This document shows, in pieces, positions 16,361 to 25,117 of a DNA stretch of 64,000 nucleotides. This DNA is from JBBTDV01 sp038042605 (lineage in GTDB: Bacteria; Bdellovibrionota; UBA1018), in contig CAYHPW010000002.1 of assembly GCA_964358645.1 (NCBI GenBank), forward strand, positions 1-64,000, read 5' to 3'. The translations under genes and the position numbers were made by a program. Numbering within the stretch: position 1 is the stretch's first letter; every line of letters starts with the position of its first letter. The notes beneath the pieces were generated by a model that was given only the letters and a program-made list of their open reading frames with translations, was not told where the DNA came from and did not search any database.

Positions 16361-17947
16361 CTAATGCCTAAAATGCCTCATCCCAGTAAACACCATGGCA
16401 ATACCGAATTGATCACAAGCCTCGATGCTCTCCTTGTCCCTTATGCTGCCGCCTGGCTGGACAATGAACTTGATGCCGGCCTCGGCCGCGGCATCAACCG
16501 CGTCGCGGAATGGGAAAAATGCGTCACTCACAAGCACGCACTGATTTTCAGAAATCCCAGCTTTCAGCACCGCGCTGGCACGTGGAATCGCAAGCCTAGA
16601 TATGGCATCAACTCTGTTTGGCTGACCCTGGCCAGCTCCAACTAGCTGGAAAGCCCCACGCACACCCGGAATCTCACGCACTATCGCGATGGAATTTGAT
16701 TTAAGCGCGCGGCACACCGCTATGCCGAACATAGCAAGGCCATTTTTTTCGGAAGGCCACGCAACTTTGGTCACGCATTCAAGCTTGTCATCAACTGACG
16801 TATCAGATCCCTGCACAAGCTTACCACCGGGCACCGAAGCCACGAGCTCGCGCGGAACTTCTCCGAATCTCCTGATTGCGACGGCCTTAAGCTTCTTCCG
16901 CTTCAGAGCAAGTCTCTTAAGCACATCGCAACCCATGGACAGTCCAGGCGCCACAACAGCATCCACAAAATTATCTAACAATTGTTTAACAGTATCATCC
17001 TCGATAGGTGCACTAAAAACCACCACCCCACCAAAAGCCGAAACAGGATCTCCATCCCATGCCGTGGTAAAAGCCAGGCACTGGGCTGCCGTTAGCCCGC
17101 TGGGGACAACACACACACCGCAAGGATTGTTATGTTTAACGATCACAGCTGATGTTGACGAAGGCCACAGCTTTACTAGATCACTTAAAAGTGAATACGC
17201 GGAAGTTATGTCTAAAATATTGTTATACGAAAGCTCATTTTTGGTAAGCGGCTCACCACTAGGGGTTTGCCAGGCGATAGGTCCATTTGGATCAAACTCA
17301 AGATATGCCCGCTGGTGCGGATTCTCGCCATAGCGCAAAGATAATTTATTTTTAAAACCAAGCTCCGCAGAAATAGCGAAGTCGTATGAAGCTACTTTTT
17401 CCCACGCCTGCGCTGCGCACTCATGCACTGTGGCCGCGCTTACGTGACCAGCGCCGTTTAGCTCGGCTATAACCTTCTCATACTGCCAGGGAGAAGTAAG
17501 GACCAAAACATCAGGGGAATTTTTCGCGGCTGCCCTGACCAAAGCAGGCCCTCCGATATCCACCTCCTCGATGAGATCAGCTTTTGAAATCCCAGGCCTC
17601 GCGGCCGCCTTCTCAAAAGGATAAAAATTAACAACCACACAATCAATCGGTGGCACGTTAAGCCGCTTTAAATCCTCCAGATCCTCCTTGTCACCACGGC
17701 GATACAGTATGCCGCTGAATACCGGAAAAGACAGCGTCTTCATCCTCCCCCTGAACGCCTCTGGTGAACCGGAAATTTTTTCCACCGGAATAACTTCAAG
17801 TCCTGCTTCACGCAACGTGGATGCGGTCTTCCCGGTCGCGATAATCTGCGCGCCAGCCGCGCACAGCGCGCGCGCTATATCAACTATACCACTCTTGTCA
17901 TGGGCGCTGATCAATGCACGTCGGATCTGCAACCCTTCACTTTGCAC
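16361..17947 (-). CDS. purH: Bifunctional AICAR formyltransferase / IMP cyclohydrolase
   Basis: A 528-residue enzyme catalysing the last two steps to IMP: formylation of AICAR with 10-formyl-THF, then ring closure. The N-terminal cyclohydrolase region (1-150) begins RRALISAHDKSGIVDIARAL; the transformylase follows, with VIVKHNNPCG and a C-terminus ending FTGMRHFRH as in other PurH. The length matches E. coli PurH (529). I choose the GTG at 17947, because AAGGAGG lies six bases upstream inside purQ; the frame is open further upstream but that would overlap purQ more. It overlaps purQ by 11 bases and is the last gene of the operon. Confidence 0.95.
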   Translation of the reverse strand: MQSEGLQIRRALISAHDKSGIVDIARALCAAGAQIIATGKTASTLREAGLEVIPVEKISGSPEAFRGRMKTLSFPVFSGILYRRGDKEDLEDLKRLNVPPIDCVVVNFYPFEKAAARPGISKADLIEEVDIGGPALVRAAAKNSPDVLVLTSPWQYEKVIAELNGAGHVSAATVHECAAQAWEKVASYDFAISAELGFKNKLSLRYGENPHQRAYLEFDPNGPIAWQTPSGEPLTKNELSYNNILDITSAYSLLSDLVKLWPSSTSAVIVKHNNPCGVCVVPSGLTAAQCLAFTTAWDGDPVSAFGGVVVFSAPIEDDTVKQLLDNFVDAVVAPGLSMGCDVLKRLALKRKKLKAVAIRRFGEVPRELVASVPGGKLVQGSDTSVDDKLECVTKVAWPSEKNGLAMFGIAVCRALKSNSIAIVREIPGVRGAFQLVGAGQGQPNRVDAISRLAIPRASAVLKAGISENQCVLVSDAFFPFRDAVDAAAEAGIKFIVQPGGSIRDKESIEACDQFGIAMVFTGMRHFRH

Positions 17948-18701
17948 CGAGCGCCTCCTTGTATGCGTTCTCAAACACCATAAGCCCTTGCCCAGGCGCG
18001 CTTGCGCGTCCGGGTTGAGCGGTCCATTCAGGATAAGCGGTCCACCGTACGAATGCCTCAGGATGCGGCATCAAACCAAAAATCCTGCCGGTGATATCAC
18101 AAAGCCCGGCCAACTTATCTTCACTGCCGTTTGGGTCATGATCATAGCGCAAGCAAGTCATACCAAGCCGTTCCATCTTGTTAAAAACTTCGGTCCTGCG
18201 GATTGGGGCAAAAACAAGTCTGCCTTCGCCGTGCCTGATCGGCAAATCCATCGCACCGACCCCCTTTAACCATACACAGCGTGTCCCGGCCGGCGCGACC
18301 TTCACCCACTCATTGACGAACTGGCCACGTATGTTTTGTGTTATGGAAACATCCTTTCCGAACACTCCCATGCGGATCAGCGCCTGAAACCCGTTACAAA
18401 TCCCAATGACCATACCGCCTCTTTCGGCGTATGAACTTAGATTCCAACGAAGTTTGTGCTGAATCTTCAGGGCAAGCACCTTACCGGAAGTCAAATCATC
18501 ACCGAATGAAAATCCGCCTGGTATCGCCAGTACTGAATAATCCTTTGAAAGCCTGTGCAAATCATAATTATCTGAAACAATATCGTTTAAATGTGTAATC
18601 TGCACATCAAAGCCGACCATGGTAAGGGCCTGTGCGGTTTCAAACTCACAATTTATCCCATCACCTTTAAGCACCAGTGCTCTAGGCCTATGCATGCTCA
18701 T
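17937..18701 (-). CDS. purQ: FGAM synthase glutaminase subunit PurQ
   Basis: A 254-residue class I glutamine amidotransferase that feeds ammonia to PurL for FGAM formation. The nucleophile Cys is in MVIGICNGFQALIRMG, the oxyanion region in VLAIPGGFSFGDDL, and the catalytic His/Glu pair in GLMPHPEAFV near residue 225. The start ATG overlaps the purL stop (ATGA at 18698-18701), so translation is coupled; a second ATG six bases on is also possible. The length agrees with stand-alone PurQ. Confidence 0.95.
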   Translation of the reverse strand: MSMHRPRALVLKGDGINCEFETAQALTMVGFDVQITHLNDIVSDNYDLHRLSKDYSVLAIPGGFSFGDDLTSGKVLALKIQHKLRWNLSSYAERGGMVIGICNGFQALIRMGVFGKDVSITQNIRGQFVNEWVKVAPAGTRCVWLKGVGAMDLPIRHGEGRLVFAPIRRTEVFNKMERLGMTCLRYDHDPNGSEDKLAGLCDITGRIFGLMPHPEAFVRWTAYPEWTAQPGRASAPGQGLMVFENAYKEALGAK

Positions 18702-21700
18702 TCCCAGTACCCCATCTTCTGCCAAGCGGCTCTAAGCTGTGAGGTGGAAAGCGACCATGGTTTCGGCGCTTTCCCTCCCGCGCCCATCTTGAATTCAGTC
18801 CTGACTTCAAGTTTATCCTGGCTCATCACCACGCCTATCCTGCGAAACCCTATCCCGAGGCTGATCCATTCAGCCTCCACGGCCGCTGAATCAAACTCTT
18901 GAACGGTGACTACAAATGAATGCAGTCCCTCGCCAAAAGCAAACTCCCATGGATCCTGATCATGTGGAATTGTAAGCATGGCTCCAAGACCCCTGGCCAC
19001 AAGAGCTTCCGCCACTGCCACAAGCACCCCACCGTCAGAAACATCGTGAACAGAACGTAGCTTAGACTGCTCAGACCCTGTCGCGCCCCCTAACCACCGG
19101 TATGTCTTAAGAGCCTTTTCCCAATTTGGTTCGCCGGTGCGGCAGAGATCAGTAAACCGCCTGGCACCACCATTTTTTTGTTCCATGCAATCTAGTTCTG
19201 ATGCCAAGAGTCCGAAACCCTCGTTGCCGAGCAAGTAAATGACGTCGCCTGCTGATTTAAAATCAGCGCTCCTAGCCTCCTTGATGTCTGGAATTTTTGC
19301 TACAGCCGTGACCAACAATGTCGGCGGTATGGAGATTGTGACCTGTGCTCCGTCCTTCATCCCGCGAAAATCATTTTTCATGCTGTCTTTTCCGGAAACA
19401 AAAGGAACGGACAAGGCCTTGGCCGCTGCTCGCAGCCCGTAGCATGCTCGCACGAGCCACGCAGTCTTTTCTGGATCACCGACAGGATCAGGCCAGCAGA
19501 AATTATCCACCAACGCAACCACTGAATCTTCTCTTCCAAAGCCGGCCCCAACACAAAGAATATTTCTTAAAGCTTCGTCAACCGCTGCCTGAGCCATAAG
19601 ATACGGGTCGATATCGGAAAGTTTTGGATTAATTCCACATCCGATAACCAGGCCAGAATCAGAGTATGGTTTAGGCTTGATCACAGATGCATCGTTCGGT
19701 CCGCTTGACTCAAGTGAAGTGCCGGAAAAAACCGTATGCAGCGGCTTGACAACCGACGTACCTTGCACCTCATGGTCGTACTGTCTTATCAACCACTCCT
19801 TAGAAGCGATGTTAGGCCTAGAAAGAAGCGATAGAAGACAACCCTGGGCGTCGTTTTCAAATGATTTACTATCCGTCTCCAAACCACCACCGGCCGTGTT
19901 GCTTACAGTGCGCAAGACCGCTGGGCATCCCTTCCACTCGGCGTAAAGCTCGAGCTGGGGCAGGCCATCGTGCAGGAATGAAAGATCAAGGCTACCGACT
20001 ATCTTTTCAGCATGCCATATCTCGAACCTGCCGGAATCCGTGAATTCCCCGAGATCACCGACCTCAACCCCGCGCCTGCCAGCGAGATCAACAAAGGCCT
20101 CGATATTTTCCGGCGGTACGGCGATCGTCATGCGCTCCTGTGATTCACTCACTACAAGCTCATAAGGCTTGAGGCCGTGGTATTTAACCTTCGCCCGGCT
20201 GACATCCAGGCGCGCACCGCCTGAAAGCTTTGCCATTTCGCCAACCGACGAGGAAAGCCCACCGGCGCCGTTATCCGTGATCGCGCGGTAAAGCCCGGCA
20301 TCCCTTGCTTCAAGAATAAATTCCATCGCGCGCTTTTGCGTTATTGGGTCACCGAGCTGCACCGCTGAGATCGGCGAATTGTCATCAATGGCAAGCGACG
20401 AAAAAGTCGCGCCGTGGATCCCATCTTTCCCTATTCTGCCGCCAACCATGAATATCCTGTCACCAGGTTTTATTTCCTTGAGCTCACAGCGTCGCCCGGC
20501 CACAACTCGCGGCATAAAACCGCCAGTACCACAGTAGACCAGTGGCCGGCCAAGATACCTCTCGTCAAAAACAAGCGCGCCGTTCACCGTCGGGATGCCA
20601 CTCTTGTTCCCGCCATGCTCAACACCGGAGCGTACGCCTTCCAAAATGCGCCGCGGGTGAAGAACACGTTCCGGCAAGCTGTCCTCGTAATCAAGCGGGG
20701 CAACACAAAAAACATCAGTGTTGAAAATCGGTTTGGCGCCAAGACCACATCCGAGTATATCGCGGTTGACTCCGACAATTCCGGTAAGCGCGCCTCCGTA
20801 TGGATCAAGAGCGGAAGGGGCATTATGTGTTTCAACTTTCACACAAAATGCGTCTTCGTCGTCAAAAGCCACTATTCCAGCATTGTCGTCGAAGACCGAA
20901 AGCAGCCAAGGCTTATCAAGCTCATGCGTCGTGGCGACTATTGCTTGTTTGAATAGCCCATTTATCTCAGCAGGTATGTCATTATTACCTTGCTTCAAAC
21001 CCTGCTCAGCCCCTAATTCTGAATATTTTATTTTTGCAGAAAAAATCTTGTGTTTGCAGTGCTCGGACCAGGTCTGCGCTATAACTTCCATTTCAACGTC
21101 AGTAGGATTGCCAAGACCAAGCATCGTGCGCTTTTGCCTTACATCCGCACGCGCGAAGTACTCTCGTACAGCCTTTATCTCGTTTAAGGATAAAGCCCAA
21201 AGATTTCTTTTGCTGAGATTTTCAAGCTCAAAGTCCTGGAGCGATCCTAGATCATACTGGCCGACATCCTTACCAAAAGATTGTGGACCTTGTCCCAGCG
21301 CCAGCCTGCCCATATCACGCACAGGCACGGAAAAATTGCTTCTAAAAACAGGGATATCCTGCTTGACCCGCTCCTGGTGAAATCTGTCGTTCTTTCTCAG
21401 CTCATTAGCTGGAACAACCATCCACGTTTCTATCAATTCATTGCAATATACCTTCTGTGCAAGCTCAGACAGGTTTTTCTCATCCAGCTCCGGCCCTTCC
21501 AGGAGAAGCAAACTCCCGCTCGCCGCCCTAGCCTCCTTATCGTCTAAAAATTTCTTATCCAGAACAATCTCGAACGCCTCTATCGCGGTCCTCGCTATGT
21601 TATCAGTCACACCGGCACGGAAGCGTCTTTCAATAACCCAGAATGAGCCAGGTCTGTATGGTGCCGCCTCGAACAAATCCGCAATCCCGCCATGCTTGCC

Positions 21701-21946
21701 AGCCGCCGCAGGGATCAGGTTGCCTGTGAAGAGCCACTGCAGGACCTTATCCCAAAATACTTCAGTGATCGCAGGCATGAGATCCTCGCGGGATCCAGGT
21801 AATTCAAGCCAATATACATTGAGAAAACGTGCCCACCTTATTTTTTTCCGCAGCTCAGGCATAGCGAACTTGATTTTGCTGAGAATCCTGCCAGCCGTCG
21901 GATCCGGGAACTCCGGACGCATCGCCACTTCAATTCTTGCGAACAC
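18698..21946 (-). CDS. purL: FGAM synthase large subunit PurL with fused PurS-like N-terminus
   Basis: A 1082-residue ATP-dependent synthase converting FGAR to FGAM. Residues 1-210 look like two PurS-like halves (starting FARIEVAMRPEFPDPTAGRI and FWVIERRFRAGVTDN). Residues 220-1080 hold two PurM/AIRS-like repeats, with active-site TWSEHCKHK, VKVETHNAPSALDPYGG and VSGKDSMKND. The glutaminase domain of the full-length type is missing and is supplied by the separate purQ, so the architecture is intermediate between small PurL plus PurS plus PurQ and the single long PurL. The GTG at 21946 is chosen by PurS alignment and GGGAGG just upstream; it overlaps purN by 17 bases. Confidence 0.93.
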   Translation of the reverse strand: MFARIEVAMRPEFPDPTAGRILSKIKFAMPELRKKIRWARFLNVYWLELPGSREDLMPAITEVFWDKVLQWLFTGNLIPAAAGKHGGIADLFEAAPYRPGSFWVIERRFRAGVTDNIARTAIEAFEIVLDKKFLDDKEARAASGSLLLLEGPELDEKNLSELAQKVYCNELIETWMVVPANELRKNDRFHQERVKQDIPVFRSNFSVPVRDMGRLALGQGPQSFGKDVGQYDLGSLQDFELENLSKRNLWALSLNEIKAVREYFARADVRQKRTMLGLGNPTDVEMEVIAQTWSEHCKHKIFSAKIKYSELGAEQGLKQGNNDIPAEINGLFKQAIVATTHELDKPWLLSVFDDNAGIVAFDDEDAFCVKVETHNAPSALDPYGGALTGIVGVNRDILGCGLGAKPIFNTDVFCVAPLDYEDSLPERVLHPRRILEGVRSGVEHGGNKSGIPTVNGALVFDERYLGRPLVYCGTGGFMPRVVAGRRCELKEIKPGDRIFMVGGRIGKDGIHGATFSSLAIDDNSPISAVQLGDPITQKRAMEFILEARDAGLYRAITDNGAGGLSSSVGEMAKLSGGARLDVSRAKVKYHGLKPYELVVSESQERMTIAVPPENIEAFVDLAGRRGVEVGDLGEFTDSGRFEIWHAEKIVGSLDLSFLHDGLPQLELYAEWKGCPAVLRTVSNTAGGGLETDSKSFENDAQGCLLSLLSRPNIASKEWLIRQYDHEVQGTSVVKPLHTVFSGTSLESSGPNDASVIKPKPYSDSGLVIGCGINPKLSDIDPYLMAQAAVDEALRNILCVGAGFGREDSVVALVDNFCWPDPVGDPEKTAWLVRACYGLRAAAKALSVPFVSGKDSMKNDFRGMKDGAQVTISIPPTLLVTAVAKIPDIKEARSADFKSAGDVIYLLGNEGFGLLASELDCMEQKNGGARRFTDLCRTGEPNWEKALKTYRWLGGATGSEQSKLRSVHDVSDGGVLVAVAEALVARGLGAMLTIPHDQDPWEFAFGEGLHSFVVTVQEFDSAAVEAEWISLGIGFRRIGVVMSQDKLEVRTEFKMGAGGKAPKPWSLSTSQLRAAWQKMGYWE

Positions 21947-22589
21947 AAAGCCTCCCGCCTTTACTATTCCTCTCGATGGTGAACTCTTCGGCAAGCACCC
22001 ACTTCAACGTTTCAGGATAAAGCCTGTGCTCAATAACCAAGCCTCTCTGTTCAACCTCAAGCTCACTCCTGCAATCAGAAATCGAAAAAGATTCCTGCGC
22101 GCATATAGGGCCGCCATCAAGCGTTTCATCGATTAGATGCATGGTGACGCCGGTTACTTTTGCGCCAAATCTATAGGCCTTTGCATATGCATCGACGCCA
22201 GGAAAAGCAGGCAAAAGAGACGGATGAATATTCACTATGCGTGCATACCCCTTGTTTGAATTGAACCGATCAATCAACAAACCGGACACTACCCTCATGT
22301 AACCAGCCATTACCAGGAAATATGGCGAAAACGGCTCTAGCATCTTAAGCAATGCTGCCTCATGAAGCTTGCGTCGTTCAAAAACATTGGCAGCAGTTTC
22401 TTGCACTGGCAAATAGAATGTATCAATCCCGGCTACCTTTGCCTTGTGCAGGACAGGGGCATCACGCTGATCAGAAACAACCGCAACGATTTTAGCAGAA
22501 AGACTCCCTGACGTTACGGCATGCAAGATCGCTTCGAAATTACTTCCCCTGCCTGAGGCAAGAATTGCTATCGGTGTTTTCCTGCTCAT
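21930..22589 (-). CDS. purN: Phosphoribosylglycinamide formyltransferase PurN
   Basis: A 219-residue enzyme transferring a formyl group from 10-formyl-THF to GAR. The start AILASGRGSNFEAIL is typical. The active-site block is RIVNIHPSLLPAFPGVDAY near residue 115 with the catalytic Asn-His pair, followed by GVTMHLIDETLDGGPI with the catalytic Asp. The ATG overlaps the purD stop (ATGA), and the end overlaps purL. Confidence 0.95.
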   Translation of the reverse strand: MSRKTPIAILASGRGSNFEAILHAVTSGSLSAKIVAVVSDQRDAPVLHKAKVAGIDTFYLPVQETAANVFERRKLHEAALLKMLEPFSPYFLVMAGYMRVVSGLLIDRFNSNKGYARIVNIHPSLLPAFPGVDAYAKAYRFGAKVTGVTMHLIDETLDGGPICAQESFSISDCRSELEVEQRGLVIEHRLYPETLKWVLAEEFTIERNSKGGRLCVRKN

Positions 22590-23893
22590 TTGTTTCCCGC
22601 TATCGTGCCTATATCCGTCCGAAAATGCATATCCTTGAATGAGACCTTGCTTAGGTGTCCATATGCGATTTTACTTGCGGCTTCCAGCGAAGCACCGACA
22701 CCCATAGCACCAAGCACTCTGCCGCCGTGAGTGATCAATAAGTTCTTGTCTGTTCTCACGCCAGCCATGAAATAATCAGGGGCGGTAATATCGCCGGCGG
22801 CGCTGTAATTCACGCGTTCGCCTTTTTTAGGCGAACCAGGATAGCCTTTTGAAGCCGCAATAACCACGACGGCGGACTCGGGTGAAAACTTAGCCCCTTT
22901 CGGCAGGCCACTTATATCACCTCTTGCCACGGCATCGCACCAGACAAAAAGATCATCTGACAATCTGGCCATCAATACCTGTGTTTCCGGATCACCGAAC
23001 CGTGCGTTGAATTCAAGAACCCAAATTTTATCATTCTTGAGATCCACCATAAGACCGGCATATAAAAGACCCCGAAACGGCGCCCCGCGCTTTTTCATCT
23101 CTTTTAATGTGGGAATGAAAATATCTCTCCTGACACGTTCTGCATATGATTCCGGTATCCATGGGACCGGACTGAATGCACCCATGCCTCCGGTGTTTGG
23201 CCCCTTGTCACCATCAAGAAGCCTTTTATAATCCCGCGCAGGCTCAAGAAGCGCGCATCTTTCTCCATCACAAAATGCCATCCATGAGAGCTCCTCGCCA
23301 TAAAGACGTTCTTCTATGACAAAAGGCTCCTCGCTCCCGAACATCGAGGAAAGCATTTCTACAGCGAGCAGAGCCTCTTCAGCCGTAGCGCAAACACAGA
23401 CACCTTTTCCAAGCGCGAGCCCATCCGCCTTGATCACCCAGCCGCCATCCTTATCCCACGGCAATTCCCGCAAAAGTTTGTAGGCGTCCTCGTAGCAGTG
23501 AGCGACATAATGTTTCGCGGTCGGAACACCCGCGGCCTTCATCACATCTTTTGCGAAAGCTTTGCTGGACTCGATCTTTGCCGCAGCGGCAGTAGGACCG
23601 AATGACAAAATCCCATATCTGCTAAAAATATCAACGATGCCATCCGCAAGTGGATCATCAGGACCAATCACGGCCAGATCCACTCCCGCTGCGCGTGCCT
23701 TAGCAGCCAACTGTCCCAATGATTCCTTTGATGAAAAATCATTTATCTGCCAACGGGTCACGGGTTTGCCAAGCCCCACCCATCCGTCATTGCCAGGCGC
23801 CATGATCAAAGCTGAAACCTTTGGCGACTGGGCCAACTTCCAGGCCAGAGCATGCTCTCTTCCGCCGGAGCCGATGATCAAAACAGTTGCCAT
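22586..23893 (-). CDS. purD: Phosphoribosylamine-glycine ligase PurD
   Basis: A 435-residue ATP-grasp enzyme that joins phosphoribosylamine and glycine. Visible signatures are VLIIGSGGREHALAWKLAQS at the N-terminus, KADGLALGKGVCVC in the ATP-grasp part, GPNTGGMGAFSP near residue 232, and LEFNARFGDPETQ with the metal-binding Glu/Asn near residue 288. The length is normal. Only four bases separate it from the upstream purC stop, so it is fully inside the operon. Confidence 0.95.
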   Translation of the reverse strand: MATVLIIGSGGREHALAWKLAQSPKVSALIMAPGNDGWVGLGKPVTRWQINDFSSKESLGQLAAKARAAGVDLAVIGPDDPLADGIVDIFSRYGILSFGPTAAAAKIESSKAFAKDVMKAAGVPTAKHYVAHCYEDAYKLLRELPWDKDGGWVIKADGLALGKGVCVCATAEEALLAVEMLSSMFGSEEPFVIEERLYGEELSWMAFCDGERCALLEPARDYKRLLDGDKGPNTGGMGAFSPVPWIPESYAERVRRDIFIPTLKEMKKRGAPFRGLLYAGLMVDLKNDKIWVLEFNARFGDPETQVLMARLSDDLFVWCDAVARGDISGLPKGAKFSPESAVVVIAASKGYPGSPKKGERVNYSAAGDITAPDYFMAGVRTDKNLLITHGGRVLGAMGVGASLEAASKIAYGHLSKVSFKDMHFRTDIGTIAGNK

Positions 23894-23897
23894 GCCT

Positions 23898-25109
23898 TTA
23901 TTTCCTCATCATGTTTATTTTACCGGCCAGAGCGTCAAGCGACCACACACTCCTGAACCAAATCCGCTGGCAAAGAGCGTTTGCCAGGGAAATATATAAT
24001 TGCGAAGCTGCCTCCTTGAAGTCCTGGCTCAACGGCAGCGGTTTTTCAAATACATATTGTTTCCACTCGAGCTGGCCTTCTTCCCTAGCGCGCTGCTTGG
24101 CCTTCTTAACGCTCTCAAACCAGGCACTGTCACGATAGTAAGCTCTTAAGAATTCTTTTGAAAGCTGCACTCCGCCCCTGCTAAGTCTAAGCTCATCCGG
24201 TCCGATGGCATCAACCAGGAAAATCTTTCCATCCTCGCCGATGGCCCATTCAAGCTTGCCATCAGTAAGCTCAAGACCAGCTTTGCCACAAGCCCATTTA
24301 AGAAACCCTGCAACCCACGCGGTTCTTAAAAAAATGTCCTGGAGCTGCTCTCCTGATAAGCCGGATATGGCCAACGCCTCTGAAAACCTAAGCACCCTAT
24401 CCGACTGCTCCAGCTTGGTGAATAATTCCATGACCGGGAAATCCCATTTACACTCTTCAAACTTTGTATCACTGAGCCCAAGCTCGGCGATATAGACGGG
24501 ATCGGCCTTTGCGCGCTCAATGAGCGAACTGCTGGGCGGACACCCAAAACGAAAAACCACTTCCAGGGGCACAAGCCGCGGGAGCGGGGACCTCACTGTC
24601 GCACGGTAATCGGGCAGGGTTTTTCCGAGAACTGTCGACATCGCCGGACGCACGATCGAAACACCCCGGACCGCCATCAGATTCACGGGCTTTTCTATAT
24701 CAGAAAGTGATTTTACATCTACGCTTGTTGCCTTGTCGCCCAATTCTCCATGGATTTCTTCTAGTACCCCTATGTAATGCGTCCTCAGGCCGGACGTCTG
24801 CAGCTCCTCTCCTAGCTCGTTAAACACAGAGCCATGCCTACACGCCTTCCTGAGCGCATATGCAACCACGGATCCGGAAAAAGACTTCCACATTTCAGGG
24901 TTCTCTAACTTTTCAAAAAAATCCGCTGCTATAACCGCCAGCGCATCACGTTTATACGGGATCTGGTCCGGCATCCTCCCCCAGTCAAAGACGGAATACG
25001 CGTCAGTATATTTAAAAATCAAGCCCTTCAACGCCGTAGCCGAGGATGAATTAACCGTTACATAACCAAGGACATCTTTGACGGAGCCCCTATAAAGAGT
25101 TTCAACCAT
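23898..25109 (-). CDS. purC: SAICAR synthetase (PurC-like), long and divergent
   Basis: A 403-residue protein of the SAICAR synthetase type, which joins aspartate to CAIR. The N-terminus ETLYRGSVKDVLG, YTDAYSVFDWGRMPDQIPYK, and RSPLPRLVPLEVVFRFGCP match family landmarks (the substrate loop and the S/D-region), and the C-terminal GEDGKIFLVDAIGPDELR is the magnesium/ATP strand. It is about 100-150 residues longer than usual PurC, and several motifs are weak, so substrate use should be checked. I choose the ATG at 25109 because GGTGAT lies a suitable distance upstream; ATG 25118 and GTG 25121 are alternatives overlapping the purF stop. Confidence 0.82.
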   Translation of the reverse strand: MVETLYRGSVKDVLGYVTVNSSSATALKGLIFKYTDAYSVFDWGRMPDQIPYKRDALAVIAADFFEKLENPEMWKSFSGSVVAYALRKACRHGSVFNELGEELQTSGLRTHYIGVLEEIHGELGDKATSVDVKSLSDIEKPVNLMAVRGVSIVRPAMSTVLGKTLPDYRATVRSPLPRLVPLEVVFRFGCPPSSSLIERAKADPVYIAELGLSDTKFEECKWDFPVMELFTKLEQSDRVLRFSEALAISGLSGEQLQDIFLRTAWVAGFLKWACGKAGLELTDGKLEWAIGEDGKIFLVDAIGPDELRLSRGGVQLSKEFLRAYYRDSAWFESVKKAKQRAREEGQLEWKQYVFEKPLPLSQDFKEAASQLYISLANALCQRIWFRSVWSLDALAGKINMMRK

Positions 25110-25117
25110 GCTTATCA

